The notes under the pieces: model-generated
Told to the model about the DNA's origin: nothing
Database searches by the model: none
The model's input: the letters and a program-made list of their open reading frames with translations, nothing else
Program-made: the position numbers and the translations under genes
Origin: CAZGXM01 sp964529795
GTDB taxonomy: Bacteria > Bacillota > JADQBR01
NCBI GenBank assembly: GCA_964529795.1
Contig: CAZGXM010000001.1
Location: 1-64,000, forward strand
DNA length: 64,000 nucleotides
Reading direction: 5' to 3'
Shown here: positions 35,672 to 45,024 of the stretch, piece by piece
Numbering within the stretch: the first letter of the stretch is position 1
Layout of the letters: each line of letters starts with the position of its first letter

Positions 35672-35692
35672 GACCGGCATTAAACGCCGGTC
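35672..35692 (+). terminator. Weak hairpin after copy B
   Basis: GACCGGC (35672-35678) pairs with GCCGGTC (35686-35692) around a seven-base loop. The following bases TTACTTAAC give only a poor T-run, so read-through into resB is likely. Confidence 0.5.
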
Positions 35693-35770
35693 TTACTTAA
35701 CTTATGGTATTAACTATGTATGGGTGGTAAAGTAAAAAGTGTCTTTTTTCGAGAAAGGAAATACGGTATA

Positions 35771-37153
35771 ATGGTAGCAGAAACGCGTAAAGTATGGGGG
35801 AGGGAGATAAATATCTTAACTCCTTGGCGTACACTCTACAACTTTTTCACTTCCATTAAATTAGCTTTGATTTTAATTGTTTTTCTTACCATTGGGACTG
35901 TACTGGGGGTTACAGTCCTGGAAGAAGTGTTCAGCAGTTGGTGGTTTCTTGTTATGGTGGCCACATTTTTTATCAATACGCTATTTTGTACCTTTCGACA
36001 AATTTCCCGCACCAGGAGGGAAATTTACCGGGCCGCCCGGGGGGAATGGAAGCCCCTGCCGCGTTGCAAGGAAATGTTTACAGTTGAAACTGCTGATTAC
36101 CAGGCAGTCGCCGACCGAATTGCCGGGCTTTTGAGGGGGTGCAGATACCGGGTACAGGAAAGAAAACTGGGAAAATGTATTTTTCTTTCCGGCAGTAAAT
36201 TTAAATGGGGTTACTGGGGAATTGTTATTTTTCATTTGGGCTTATTGGTAATCATTGTCGGTGGTTTTCTTACTTTTACAACCTCTTTCTGGGGATCGTT
36301 TTTTGTCCCGGAAGGCATGGCCTTTACTGACAAACATGATAATTATGTGGTAGTTAAACAGGGGTCCTTGTACCCTAAGGGTCACCAAAATTTTAAAATT
36401 CGCCTGGATGATGTAGTGTTGAAATATAATAAAGCGGGGTTGCTCCGGGATTATACCGCTAAAGTAACAATTTTAGAACAAGCAAAAGAAGTCAAACACG
36501 GTGTGGTCAGCGGTCCCACCCCGCTGCAATATAAGGGATTAATTCTATATAAGAAATTGTATGGTTATGCTCCCGGACTGACTCTCACAACGCCGGGTGG
36601 TGAAAAGAAGCAATTTCGTGTTGTCCTGGATACCAGCATGCACGGTGAACACATCCGTCACCAGGGGGATTTCAGGTTGCCCGGGACTGTCTTTGATGTA
36701 AGTGCTGCCTTTTTCCCGGACCTGGCCTATGCGGGCCGGGAGAATCCGGGCCTGGAGGCCCACCGGGAAAATGACCCCGGACTGCTGCTGACAATAAAAA
36801 ATGACCGGGAAACAATTTACCGTGGGCGGCTCCCTTTAAAAAGCAGTATTGAGTTTCGAGACTATTCGCTAAGCTTCGACAATTATATAAAGTGGTACGG
36901 ATTTTCAGTGGTAAAAGACCGTGGGATTACCGTGGTATTCACCGGTTTTTGGATTACTTTGCTGGGTACTGCTATAATTTACTTACTGATACCGAGGGAA
37001 ATGGGAGTTAACTTGACAAAAGCGGACGGGAAAATATTATTAACTGTGTTGGGCAGGACAAATAAATACCAGCATCTTTTTCTTGAAGGAGAATTTGCAG
37101 AATTGTTGAGCGGTATAAAAAGAGAACTGGAGCAAGGGGTGATCGGCAGGTGA
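35771..37153 (+). CDS. resB: Cytochrome c biogenesis protein ResB (Ccs1)
   Basis: A 460-residue membrane protein of the system II haem-attachment machine. N-terminal helices lie at about 28-48 and 55-75, a third at about 150-175 (WGYWGIVIFHLGLLVIIVGG), and a C-terminal one at about 385-405. A large extracytoplasmic domain (about 180-380) lies between them. The opening TLYNFFTSIKLALILI is typical of ResB. With ResC it carries haem across the membrane and attaches it to CXXCH sites. ATG 35771 follows AAAGGA at a longish spacing. It overlaps resC by four bases. Its place directly after the cytochrome cluster makes functional sense. Confidence 0.9.
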   Translation: MVAETRKVWGREINILTPWRTLYNFFTSIKLALILIVFLTIGTVLGVTVLEEVFSSWWFLVMVATFFINTLFCTFRQISRTRREIYRAARGEWKPLPRCKEMFTVETADYQAVADRIAGLLRGCRYRVQERKLGKCIFLSGSKFKWGYWGIVIFHLGLLVIIVGGFLTFTTSFWGSFFVPEGMAFTDKHDNYVVVKQGSLYPKGHQNFKIRLDDVVLKYNKAGLLRDYTAKVTILEQAKEVKHGVVSGPTPLQYKGLILYKKLYGYAPGLTLTTPGGEKKQFRVVLDTSMHGEHIRHQGDFRLPGTVFDVSAAFFPDLAYAGRENPGLEAHRENDPGLLLTIKNDRETIYRGRLPLKSSIEFRDYSLSFDNYIKWYGFSVVKDRGITVVFTGFWITLLGTAIIYLLIPREMGVNLTKADGKILLTVLGRTNKYQHLFLEGEFAELLSGIKRELEQGVIGR

Positions 37154-37986
37154 TCAAGACAGAAATTTTATTTCTCTGGATTACGGTGGGGTTTTATGTA
37201 ATCAGTTCCGTACTCTATATATACTCAGTGGCATTTCACCGGGAAAAATCGCTGCAACCGGCTACCTGGCTTGCTGCAACAGGTTTGGCAACCCATAGTT
37301 TGGCACTGGGTTTGCGATGGATTGAGACCGGGCACGGCCCGTACCTGCGTCAGTACGAAGTGTATTCCTCTGACGTATGGGTGGTAGTAATGATGTTTCT
37401 CATTGTCCAATTATGGAAGCCTGTCCTGCGCACGGCAGGGGCGGTTGTGATGCCGGTAAGCTTTCTCATGATTGGGCTGGCAGTGATGGCTTCACCGGAG
37501 ATCAGGGATTTGCCTGTTACTTTTAAAACCTACTGGTTAATCGTCCACATCTTATTTGCCAAACTGGCTTATGGGGCTGCTTTGATTGGTACTGCCCTGG
37601 CAGTTTTATACCTGGTGAAACAACGAAAGGCCCAAGCCGACAGATTAACGTCTGTTTATCGCCGGTTGCCTTCGCTGGAGGTGCTTGATGAGTTAAGTTA
37701 TGGCTTTATCGGATTTGGCTTTATCAACCTGGGAATCATGATTGTGGCCGGTTCAATTTGGGCAAAAAACGCCTGGGGTCGCTACTGGGGCTGGGACCCG
37801 GTGGAGACATGGTCTTTGATTTCATGGTTTTTTTATGGAATTTATCTGCACTTGCGTTTTACTTTTAAATGGCAGGGCAGTAAGGCGGCATGGTTTTCTA
37901 TCATAGCATTGGTAGTTTTGATTTTTGCTTTATTTGGCATAGGTTTGTTCTACGAAAGTTTCCACTCGCCTTATATAAGCGGTTAA
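37150..37986 (+). CDS. resC: Cytochrome c biogenesis protein ResC (CcsA)
   Basis: A 278-residue membrane protein with about eight helices and the tryptophan-rich haem-handling WWD motif WGRYWGWDPVETWSLISWF at about 210-228, diagnostic of CcsA/ResC. Conserved flanking histidines are in ATHSLAL (near 48), WLIVHILFA (near 132) and YLHLRF (near 236). It starts with GTG overlapping the resB stop (GTGA), so expression is coupled. Together they are the only haem-lyase pair visible for the nine multihaem proteins here; others may exist elsewhere in the genome. Confidence 0.93.
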   Translation: MIKTEILFLWITVGFYVISSVLYIYSVAFHREKSLQPATWLAATGLATHSLALGLRWIETGHGPYLRQYEVYSSDVWVVVMMFLIVQLWKPVLRTAGAVVMPVSFLMIGLAVMASPEIRDLPVTFKTYWLIVHILFAKLAYGAALIGTALAVLYLVKQRKAQADRLTSVYRRLPSLEVLDELSYGFIGFGFINLGIMIVAGSIWAKNAWGRYWGWDPVETWSLISWFFYGIYLHLRFTFKWQGSKAAWFSIIALVVLIFALFGIGLFYESFHSPYISG

Positions 37987-38021
37987 GATGCTTGGCAAAA
38001 GTAATAGGGGGGGACAGTAAG

Positions 38022-39485
38022 TTGGCTAAAAAACTATTGTTGGTAACACCACCGTATCATGCCGGCGTGGTTGAAGCGGCTGGAAAATGGCCACATTTGG
38101 GATTTATATATATAGCAGGTCATGTAAGACATGCGGGTTTTGAAGTTGAAATCTACGATGCCATGACCAAAAACCATACACTGGATGATATTGAGGAGAG
38201 GATCATTGCTTCAAAACCTGACTTTGTGGGCAGCACGGCTTATACTTCTTCAATTAATGACGCTGTTAAAGTGCTGGAAGTGGCCAAGAAAATCAATCCG
38301 GATATAATCACCTGTATCGGCGGAATTCATGCCAATTTTTGCTACCGGGAATTACTGGGCCAATATGGAAATGTGATTGATTTCGTCATCAGGGGCGAAG
38401 GCGAGGAGACCATGCCTGAATTGATGCGGGCGGTTGAAAGTGGCGGTAACCTTGAAAACGTAAAAGGGATTGTTTTTAGGCGCGGAGCAGCAATTTTGGA
38501 AACAACCCGGCGACCTTTTGTCCCCGACCTTGATCAACTGATACCTGCCTGGGATTTGGTAGAATGGGAGGATTACAGTTTCCATGTTTTACCCGGATCC
38601 CGTTTGGGTCTGGTGAATTCATCCAGGGGTTGTGTTAACGATTGCAGCTTTTGTTCACAGCAAAAATTTTGGCGGAAGCATTACCGCGAGAGAAAGGCGG
38701 GGGAATTTGTCAAGGAACTGTTACACTTGAAAAAGGAGTATGGTGTAGATACCGTTATGCTTTCGGACGAGTACCCCACAAGAAATAGGGAGCGGTGGGA
38801 AAAAATACTTGACCTGCTGATTCAAAATAATGTAAATATTAATTTGCTTTTGGAAACCTGTGTAGAAGATATTCTCAGGGATGCAGGTATCATGGATAAA
38901 TACAGAGAAGCAGGTGTGCTCCATATTTACGTGGGTGTTGAAGCAACAAACCAGGAGCGGCTGGACCACTTTAAGAAAAACATAAGATGCGAACAGTCCC
39001 GGGAAGCAATTCGCCTGATAAATGATGCCGGAATGATTTCCGAATGTTCATTTGTGTTGGGTATGCCGGACGAAACACCGGAAACAATAGAAGAAACACT
39101 GGAACTGGCCAAACATTACAATCCTGATTTTGCTCATTTTCTCATGATCGCCCCGTGGCCGTATGCCGATGTATACCAGGAGTTAAAAGATTTTATAGAG
39201 GAAAAGGATTACAGTAAATATAATTTTGTGGAACCGGTAATTAGAGCAAAAACTATGACACGGCAAGAGATATCACAGGCGGTAATTGATTGTTACAGGC
39301 GGTATTACATGTCAAGACTCGGTGGCTATGAAAAAATCCGGGATAAGTTTAAAAGGGACTATATGCTTAATTCCCTGGAGGTTATGGTAGAAAACTCATT
39401 TCTCAGAAAGCATATGCAGGGATTGGGGAAAATACCTCAAGAAGTACAGCGGATATTGAATAAACTCAGGGACATTCAAGATTGA
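38022..39485 (+). CDS. B12-binding radical SAM protein, BchE-like
   Basis: A 487-residue enzyme with an N-terminal cobalamin-binding fold (about 1-130) and a radical SAM domain carrying GCVNDCSFCSQ (CxxxCxxC, near 207-215). The C-terminal region (about 380-487) is basic and helical. This domain order is shared by anaerobic Mg-protoporphyrin ester cyclase BchE, hopanoid enzymes and many methyltransferases; the substrate cannot be told. TTG 38022 was chosen because TAGGGGGGGACAG precedes it; the frame's upstream ATG lies inside resC. Its position between the Res genes and the haem genes suggests tetrapyrrole or cofactor chemistry, but that is inference. Confidence 0.8.
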   Translation: MAKKLLLVTPPYHAGVVEAAGKWPHLGFIYIAGHVRHAGFEVEIYDAMTKNHTLDDIEERIIASKPDFVGSTAYTSSINDAVKVLEVAKKINPDIITCIGGIHANFCYRELLGQYGNVIDFVIRGEGEETMPELMRAVESGGNLENVKGIVFRRGAAILETTRRPFVPDLDQLIPAWDLVEWEDYSFHVLPGSRLGLVNSSRGCVNDCSFCSQQKFWRKHYRERKAGEFVKELLHLKKEYGVDTVMLSDEYPTRNRERWEKILDLLIQNNVNINLLLETCVEDILRDAGIMDKYREAGVLHIYVGVEATNQERLDHFKKNIRCEQSREAIRLINDAGMISECSFVLGMPDETPETIEETLELAKHYNPDFAHFLMIAPWPYADVYQELKDFIEEKDYSKYNFVEPVIRAKTMTRQEISQAVIDCYRRYYMSRLGGYEKIRDKFKRDYMLNSLEVMVENSFLRKHMQGLGKIPQEVQRILNKLRDIQD

Positions 39486-39598
39486 TTACAATTTTTTCAG
39501 TATCAGGCAGGAAATATTTTGCTTATAGCGAAGTGTATTCAATGTGCTTGTTCATTATTTCTCAAGCCTGCACGGGAATGCTAGTGTAAGGAGTTACC

Positions 39599-40234
39599 AT
39601 GAAAAAGTTGTTTCCCGTACTGTTGGACTTAAAAAACAAGCCCTGCCTGGTAATCGGCGGGGGCAAGGTGGCACTGCGAAAAATCCTGGCTCTCAAGGAG
39701 TGCGGTGCCCGGGTACAGGTGGTCAGTCCCGATGCGGAACCGCGCATCAGAGAGATGGCGGCGCAAAAGATGCTCACCTGGACCCGGCGGGCTTACGCGC
39801 CTACATATCTTGAGGGCGTAATACTGGTGATCTGTGCCACTGATGACTACAAGCTGAATGACAGGGTTGCCCGGCACTGCGCTGAAAGAGGTATCCTGGT
39901 CAATGCAGTTGACAGCCGGGACCAATCTTCCTTTTTGATGCCAGCGGTAATGCGCCGGGGGGATTTGACCATTGCCGTTTCCACCAACGGTACCAGCCCG
40001 GCGTTTGCCGTGAAACTGTGCCGGCAGTTTCAAGAGGAGTTTGGACCGGAATACCAGACATTGTTGGCGCGGTTGGGAGACCTGCGTGAAGAGATAATTG
40101 CAAAAATCCCTGACCCGGAGAGACGCCGGTCCGTCTTTGCTTCTTTGGTGGATTCGGAGTTGCTGGAATTGATACGGGTGGGGGACGAAAGAAAGCTAAA
40201 GGAGCGGATTGATCAATGTATATTCTCACAGTAG
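39599..40234 (+). CDS. sirC: Precorrin-2 dehydrogenase (siroheme synthesis)
   Basis: A 211-residue NAD-dependent dehydrogenase converting precorrin-2 to sirohydrochlorin. The Rossmann motif is LVIGGGKVALRKI at about 17-29. CATDDYKLNDRVARHC and the SFLMPAVMRRGDLTIAVSTNGTSPA stretch are typical of the CysG N-terminal/Met8/SirC family. It lacks the methyltransferase half of CysG; that activity is in the CobA-HemD fusion downstream. AAGGAGTTACC precedes ATG 39599. It overlaps hemA by 19 bases, opening the haem operon. The chelatase for iron insertion is not visible here. Confidence 0.9.
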   Translation: MKKLFPVLLDLKNKPCLVIGGGKVALRKILALKECGARVQVVSPDAEPRIREMAAQKMLTWTRRAYAPTYLEGVILVICATDDYKLNDRVARHCAERGILVNAVDSRDQSSFLMPAVMRRGDLTIAVSTNGTSPAFAVKLCRQFQEEFGPEYQTLLARLGDLREEIIAKIPDPERRRSVFASLVDSELLELIRVGDERKLKERIDQCIFSQ

Positions 40235-41544
40235 GCCTGAATCACAGGACTGCCCCGGTGGAAATCAGGGAGAAGTTGGCTTTCCCTTACGAAAAGCTGG
40301 GAGAGGCTTTTGCCAGGTTGAAGGAGAAAAAGCACATTCACGGGTGTGCAATTCTTTCCACCTGCAACCGTACCGAAGTCTATGCCGCGGTGACCGATGT
40401 GGATACCGGTTTGGCCGGTGTGAAGGCCTTTTTAACAGAAAGCTGTGGTGAAGCCACCGGTAACATCAGGGACTATTTATACGTGCACACGCTTTATGAT
40501 GCAGTGAGGCATATCTTCCGGGTTGCTTCCGGGTTGGATTCCATGGTCATCGGTGAAACCGAAATCCTGGGTCAGGTCAGGGAGGCTTATGAATCGGCAC
40601 GGGATTTCGGCGCCACCAACGGTGTAGTGAATACACTTTTCCAACAGGCTATTACTGTGGGCAAACGGGTGCGTACCGAGACCAAAATAGACCAAAATGC
40701 CGTTTCCATCAGCTATGCGGCGGTGGAACTGGCCAAGCAGACTTTTGAGGATTTAACCGGCAAGACGGTGCTGATTGTGGGCGCCGGGAAGATGAGTGAG
40801 CTGACGGCAAAACATCTGCTCTCTCATGGTGTAACCGCGGTGATGGTTGCCAACCGTTCCTATGATAAGGCCGTGGCCATGGCGGAACAGTTCGGCGGCC
40901 GGGCGGTGCGCTTTGAGGACCTGTTTGACTGTATGGACCAGGCTGACATAGTGGTCAGCTGTACGGCTGCCGCTCATTATGTCATTACTGCCGAGAAAAT
41001 GGCCGCGGTGAGAAAGACTGCCGGCAAACCTCTCTTTATGATTGACATTGCCGTACCCCGGGATATTGACCCGGCGGTGGGCGAACTGGAGGGTGTGGAG
41101 TTAAAGGACATAGACGAATTGCAGTATGTTGTGGATCAGAATTTGGAAGAAAGAAAAAGATTGGCGGTTGCCGCGGAAACGATTATTGAAGAGGAAATTG
41201 CCAGCTTTTTCAAATGGTTGAGCAGTCTTTTCGTGGTGCCCACCATCAAGGCGCTGCGGCAAAAGGCGGACACCATCAAGGAGAATGAACTTACCCGGGC
41301 TTTTAACCGCTTGGGGCCTTTAAGCGAGCGTGAAAAGAAAGTCATTGGCTCGCTGGCCAACTCGATTACCAACCAGTTACTGCATGACCCGATTGTGAAC
41401 TTGAAAGAGTATGCCACCACTCACCAGGGCCACCTGTACGCGGAAATACTGCAGAACCTGTTCAGCCTGGAAGTTGAAGGGCAGAAATTGAAAAAAAAAG
41501 ACATCGGCCAGAAGCCGGTCAAGATACATTCCAGTAAAAAATAA
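40216..41544 (+). CDS. hemA: Glutamyl-tRNA reductase
   Basis: A 442-residue enzyme making glutamate-1-semialdehyde from glutamyl-tRNA, the first committed step of tetrapyrrole synthesis by the C5 route. The catalytic cysteine is in LSTCNRTEVY (Cys about 50). GLDSMVIGETEILGQVREAY, the NADPH fold VLIVGAGKMSELTAKHL and the C-terminal dimerisation helices are present at usual positions. The ATG lies inside sirC, with ribosome site AAAGGAGCGGATTG. It is followed 14 bases later by hemC. Confidence 0.96.
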   Translation: MYILTVGLNHRTAPVEIREKLAFPYEKLGEAFARLKEKKHIHGCAILSTCNRTEVYAAVTDVDTGLAGVKAFLTESCGEATGNIRDYLYVHTLYDAVRHIFRVASGLDSMVIGETEILGQVREAYESARDFGATNGVVNTLFQQAITVGKRVRTETKIDQNAVSISYAAVELAKQTFEDLTGKTVLIVGAGKMSELTAKHLLSHGVTAVMVANRSYDKAVAMAEQFGGRAVRFEDLFDCMDQADIVVSCTAAAHYVITAEKMAAVRKTAGKPLFMIDIAVPRDIDPAVGELEGVELKDIDELQYVVDQNLEERKRLAVAAETIIEEEIASFFKWLSSLFVVPTIKALRQKADTIKENELTRAFNRLGPLSEREKKVIGSLANSITNQLLHDPIVNLKEYATTHQGHLYAEILQNLFSLEVEGQKLKKKDIGQKPVKIHSSKK

Positions 41545-41558
41545 ATTGGGGGACAGCA

Positions 41559-42494
41559 ATGACACGAGAAGTAATTATCGGTACCAGGGACAGTGCACTG
41601 GCGTTGTGGCAGACGGACTGGGTAAAGGAGAAACTGGAGCAGCTTCATCCGGGCTACCGGTTTACGGTCAAACATATCAAGACTCAAGGGGATAAGATAC
41701 TGGACGTGGCGCTGGCAAAGATTGGCGACAAGGGCCTGTTTACCAAGGAACTGGAAGTGGCCATGATCAAGGGAGAAATCGACCTGGCGGTACACAGCAT
41801 GAAAGATTTGCCTACCGCCTTACCCGAAGGACTGACCATTGGTGCCATCTGCGAGCGTTTTGACCCCCGGGATGTGGTGATCTCCCACAAGGGATACAAG
41901 CTGGCGGATTTACCGCGGGGGGCGCGGGTTGCCACCAGCAGCCTGCGCCGGCGGGCACAGCTTTTAAAATACCGCCCGGATTTTGTTATCGAGGATGTGC
42001 GGGGTAATCTGAATACCCGGATGCGCAAACTGGAAGAAAAGGATTTTGACGCCCTGATTTTAGCTGCTGCTGGTGTGGAGCGGATGGGCTGGGCAGAGAG
42101 GATTGAGGAAAAGATTTCCTATGATATAATTCTTCCTGCCGTGGGCCAGGGGTCCATCGGCGTGGAGATCAGGCGGAATGACCGGGAAATAAGGAATTTG
42201 GTGGCCAAACTTGATCACCGGGAGTCCCAGCTAGCCATTTTGGCGGAGCGGGCCCTGCTCCGGAAGCTGGAAGGCGGCTGCCAGATTCCCATTGGCGCTT
42301 TGGGCCGGGTTGATGGCGACAGGTTGACCCTGCAGGGCCTGGTGGCCAGCCTGGACGGCAGTGAACTTTTGCGTGACGAGGTTTCAGGCAGTGCCGGCCA
42401 GGCGGAGCAACTGGGGATTGAACTGGCGGATAGACTGCTTGCACGAGGTGCGGATAAAATACTGGAAGCTGTACGGCGGGAGGCGGCGGAATAA
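41559..42494 (+). CDS. hemC: Hydroxymethylbilane synthase
   Basis: A 311-residue enzyme that joins four porphobilinogens into hydroxymethylbilane. The cofactor-attachment cysteine is in EGGCQIPIGAL (near residue 243). IGTRDSALALWQ at the N-terminus, VHSMKDLPTALP and TSSLRRRAQL are the usual active-site segments. TTGGGGGACAGCA precedes ATG 41559. It ends three bases before the CobA-HemD fusion gene. Confidence 0.96.
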   Translation: MTREVIIGTRDSALALWQTDWVKEKLEQLHPGYRFTVKHIKTQGDKILDVALAKIGDKGLFTKELEVAMIKGEIDLAVHSMKDLPTALPEGLTIGAICERFDPRDVVISHKGYKLADLPRGARVATSSLRRRAQLLKYRPDFVIEDVRGNLNTRMRKLEEKDFDALILAAAGVERMGWAERIEEKISYDIILPAVGQGSIGVEIRRNDREIRNLVAKLDHRESQLAILAERALLRKLEGGCQIPIGALGRVDGDRLTLQGLVASLDGSELLRDEVSGSAGQAEQLGIELADRLLARGADKILEAVRREAAE

Positions 42495-42497
42495 AAT

Positions 42498-44063
42498 ATG
42501 CCGGGAAAAGTTTATTTGGTAGGCGCCGGGCCGGGTGATCCCGGCCTTATTACAATTAAAGGGTTGCGGTGCATTAAGGAGGCGGATGTGCTAATTTATG
42601 ACCGGTTGGTAAGCGCCAGGCTTTTGGATTATGCCAAACCCGGCTGCCGCCTGGTCTTTGCCGGCAAGGCACCGGGCCGGCACGTGATGAACCAGGAAGA
42701 AATCAATGCCAATTTAATTCGTTATGCCGGAGAGGGCAGGGTGGTTACCCGGCTGAAGGGCGGGGACCCGTTTGTCTTTGGCCGGGGCGGTGAAGAGGCC
42801 CTGGCCCTGGTAGAGGCCGGCCTTCCCTTTGAAGTGGTGCCGGGAGTGACGGCGGCGGTGGCGGTGCCGGCCTACGCGGGAATACCCCTTACCCATCGCA
42901 GTATAAATGCCAGCGTGGCTGTAGTAACCGGCAATGAAGACCCTGACAAGGAAAAATCACAGGTCCCCTGGGGAGAGCTGGCCGGTATCGGGATGCTGGT
43001 ATTTATGATGGGTTTAAAAAATTTGGCGAAAATCACTCTGCGACTGGTCAATGAAGGCAAAGACCCGGGCACCCCGGTGGCAGTGATACAGTGGGGGACC
43101 ACCCCGGAGCAAAAGACTGTTACCGGTACCCTGGCCACCATCGTGGGGAAGGTGCGGCAAGCAGGACTGAAACACCCGGCGGTGGTGGTAATCGGTGATA
43201 ACTGTAATTTGCGGGAAAAACTCCGCTGGGTGGAAAATAAACCCCTGTTCGGCAAGCGGCTGCTGGTTACCAGACCCGTCCACCAGGCAGCGGACTTCGC
43301 GGAAAAAATAGAGGCACTGGGCGGAGAGCCTTTTATTTTCCCGGTAATAGACATTGCGCCGCCCGGTGAATGGGCACCTTTGGATGCTGCCATTGATGAG
43401 ATCGAGGAATTTGACTGGATAATTTTCACCAGCGTCAACGGGGTAAATTTCTTCTTCCGGAGAATGTGGGATAGAAAGAAGGATGTCCGCAGTCTGGCCG
43501 GGATTAGAGTCTGCGCTATCGGCCCAAAGACGCGGAAGGCGGTGGAAAAACGGGGCATGATGGTGGATTATGTGCCCGGGGAATATATGGCGGAAGCAGT
43601 CATTGAGGGCATGCAGGAGTACGGCCTTGATGGCAAAAGAATTCTCTTGCCCCGGGCGGATATTGCCCGCAAGGCGCTGCCGGAAAAACTGGCGGAAATG
43701 GGTGCCCGGGTGGAGGAAGTTACCGCCTATAAAACGGTTCCGGGCAGCGGTGATGCCGGAAAGCTGCAGGAACTCCTTTCAGGGGGGGGACTGCACATTG
43801 CCACTTTTACCAGTTCTTCCACGGTGAGGAACTTTATGGCCAAGCTGCCGCAGGATAGGGCACATGCTTTATTGAAGGATGTTATTATTGCCTGTATCGG
43901 GCCAATTACCGCCCAGACCGCTAAGGAACTGGGGCTGACGGTGCATATTCAGGCAGAAGAATATACCATTGACGGTTTGTTGGCTGCAATCTTACAATAT
44001 ATTTGCTGGAGGTGGAAGCATGTATTACCCGACCTTGCGTCCCCGCCGCCTGCGCAGCAGTGA
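42498..44063 (+). CDS. cobA-hemD: Fused uroporphyrinogen-III methyltransferase / uroporphyrinogen-III synthase
   Basis: A 521-residue bifunctional protein. Residues 1-245 are the SAM-dependent methyltransferase (VGAGPGDPGLITIKG, GGDPFVFGRGGEEA, GVTAAVAVPAYAGIPLTHR). Residues 250-510 are HemD (LFGKRLLVTRP, IIFTSVNGVNFFF, ATFTSSSTVRNF). It closes uroporphyrinogen III and then methylates it twice to precorrin-2, which SirC uses. This fusion is common in Firmicutes. Its 3' end overlaps hemB by 44 bases, so its last residues (after about ILQYICW) are read through the hemB ribosome site and start. Confidence 0.94.
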   Translation: MPGKVYLVGAGPGDPGLITIKGLRCIKEADVLIYDRLVSARLLDYAKPGCRLVFAGKAPGRHVMNQEEINANLIRYAGEGRVVTRLKGGDPFVFGRGGEEALALVEAGLPFEVVPGVTAAVAVPAYAGIPLTHRSINASVAVVTGNEDPDKEKSQVPWGELAGIGMLVFMMGLKNLAKITLRLVNEGKDPGTPVAVIQWGTTPEQKTVTGTLATIVGKVRQAGLKHPAVVVIGDNCNLREKLRWVENKPLFGKRLLVTRPVHQAADFAEKIEALGGEPFIFPVIDIAPPGEWAPLDAAIDEIEEFDWIIFTSVNGVNFFFRRMWDRKKDVRSLAGIRVCAIGPKTRKAVEKRGMMVDYVPGEYMAEAVIEGMQEYGLDGKRILLPRADIARKALPEKLAEMGARVEEVTAYKTVPGSGDAGKLQELLSGGGLHIATFTSSSTVRNFMAKLPQDRAHALLKDVIIACIGPITAQTAKELGLTVHIQAEEYTIDGLLAAILQYICWRWKHVLPDLASPPPAQQ

Positions 44064-44997
44064 GACACTGCGCCGCATGGTGCGGGAAAACCGGTTAACT
44101 GTTGATGATTTGATTTATCCCATGTTTGTCATTTACGGTGAAGGTGTGGCCAACCCGGTTTCGTCCATGCCGGGTGTTTGCCAGTACTCGGTGGACAGGT
44201 TGCTGCCTGCCGTGGCGGAAGTGGTGGAGTTGGACATTCCCGCCATCATCCTCTTCGGCATCCCGGAGGAAAAGGATGAGAAGGCCGGCGGCGCTTATGC
44301 CGAAGACGGTATTGTCCAGCAGGCCATTCGCGCCATCAAGAAAGAATACCCGGAACTGCTGGTGATTACCGATGTCTGCCTGTGCGAATTTACCAGTCAC
44401 GGGCACTGCGGTATCATTCATGAAGGTGAGGTGCTTAATGACCCCACCTTGGAGTTTCTGGCCCGCACTGCCCTGTCTCACGCTGAGGCCGGGGCGGATA
44501 TGGTGGCACCGTCGGATATGATGGACGGCCGGGTGCGAGCCATCAGAGAGAAATTGGACGACAACGGTTTTATCAATATTCCCATTATGGCTTATTCGGC
44601 CAAGTATGCTTCGGCGTTTTACGGCCCTTTCCGGGAGGCGGCAGAGTCCGCACCCCAGTTCGGTGACCGGCGCAGTTACCAGATGGACCCGCCCAACGGC
44701 GACGAAGCGTTGAAGGAAACCCTGCTGGATATAGAAGAGGGGGCGGACATTGTCATGGTCAAGCCGGCCCTGGCATACATGGACATCATCCGCCGGCTGA
44801 AGGAAGAGTTTAACTACCCGGTGGCTGCGTATAACGTCAGCGGTGAGTATGCCATGATCAAGGCTGCCGCGGCCAACGGCTGGATTGACGAGCAGGGTGT
44901 GGTGATGGAAATGCTCACCGGTATGAAACGTGCCGGTGCGGATTTGCTTCTTACTTATTTTGCCAGGGATGTTGCCAGGTGGTTGAAGAAAATTTAG
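44020..44997 (+). CDS. hemB: Porphobilinogen synthase
   Basis: A 325-residue 5-aminolevulinate dehydratase. The zinc-binding cysteines are in DVCLCEFTSHGHCG (about 118-131). The two Schiff-base lysines are in AYSAKYASAFYGPF (near 195) and IVMVKPALAYMD (near 248). ATG 44020 was chosen because GCTGGAGGTGGAAGC precedes it and the sequence then begins MYYPTLRPRRLR, as in the family. It is expressed from within the cobA-hemD reading frame, so translation is likely coupled. Confidence 0.96.
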   Translation: MYYPTLRPRRLRSSETLRRMVRENRLTVDDLIYPMFVIYGEGVANPVSSMPGVCQYSVDRLLPAVAEVVELDIPAIILFGIPEEKDEKAGGAYAEDGIVQQAIRAIKKEYPELLVITDVCLCEFTSHGHCGIIHEGEVLNDPTLEFLARTALSHAEAGADMVAPSDMMDGRVRAIREKLDDNGFINIPIMAYSAKYASAFYGPFREAAESAPQFGDRRSYQMDPPNGDEALKETLLDIEEGADIVMVKPALAYMDIIRRLKEEFNYPVAAYNVSGEYAMIKAAAANGWIDEQGVVMEMLTGMKRAGADLLLTYFARDVARWLKKI

Positions 44998-45024
44998 GGA
45001 GAGAAGAGAAACGGGGGTAGAGTC

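Noticed and set aside
20031..35770. A cyclic-di-GMP (GEMM) riboswitch upstream of the cytochrome genes, as in some Geobacter loci
   Set aside because: The conserved GEMM core sequences are not visible in the intergenic stretches of this cluster.
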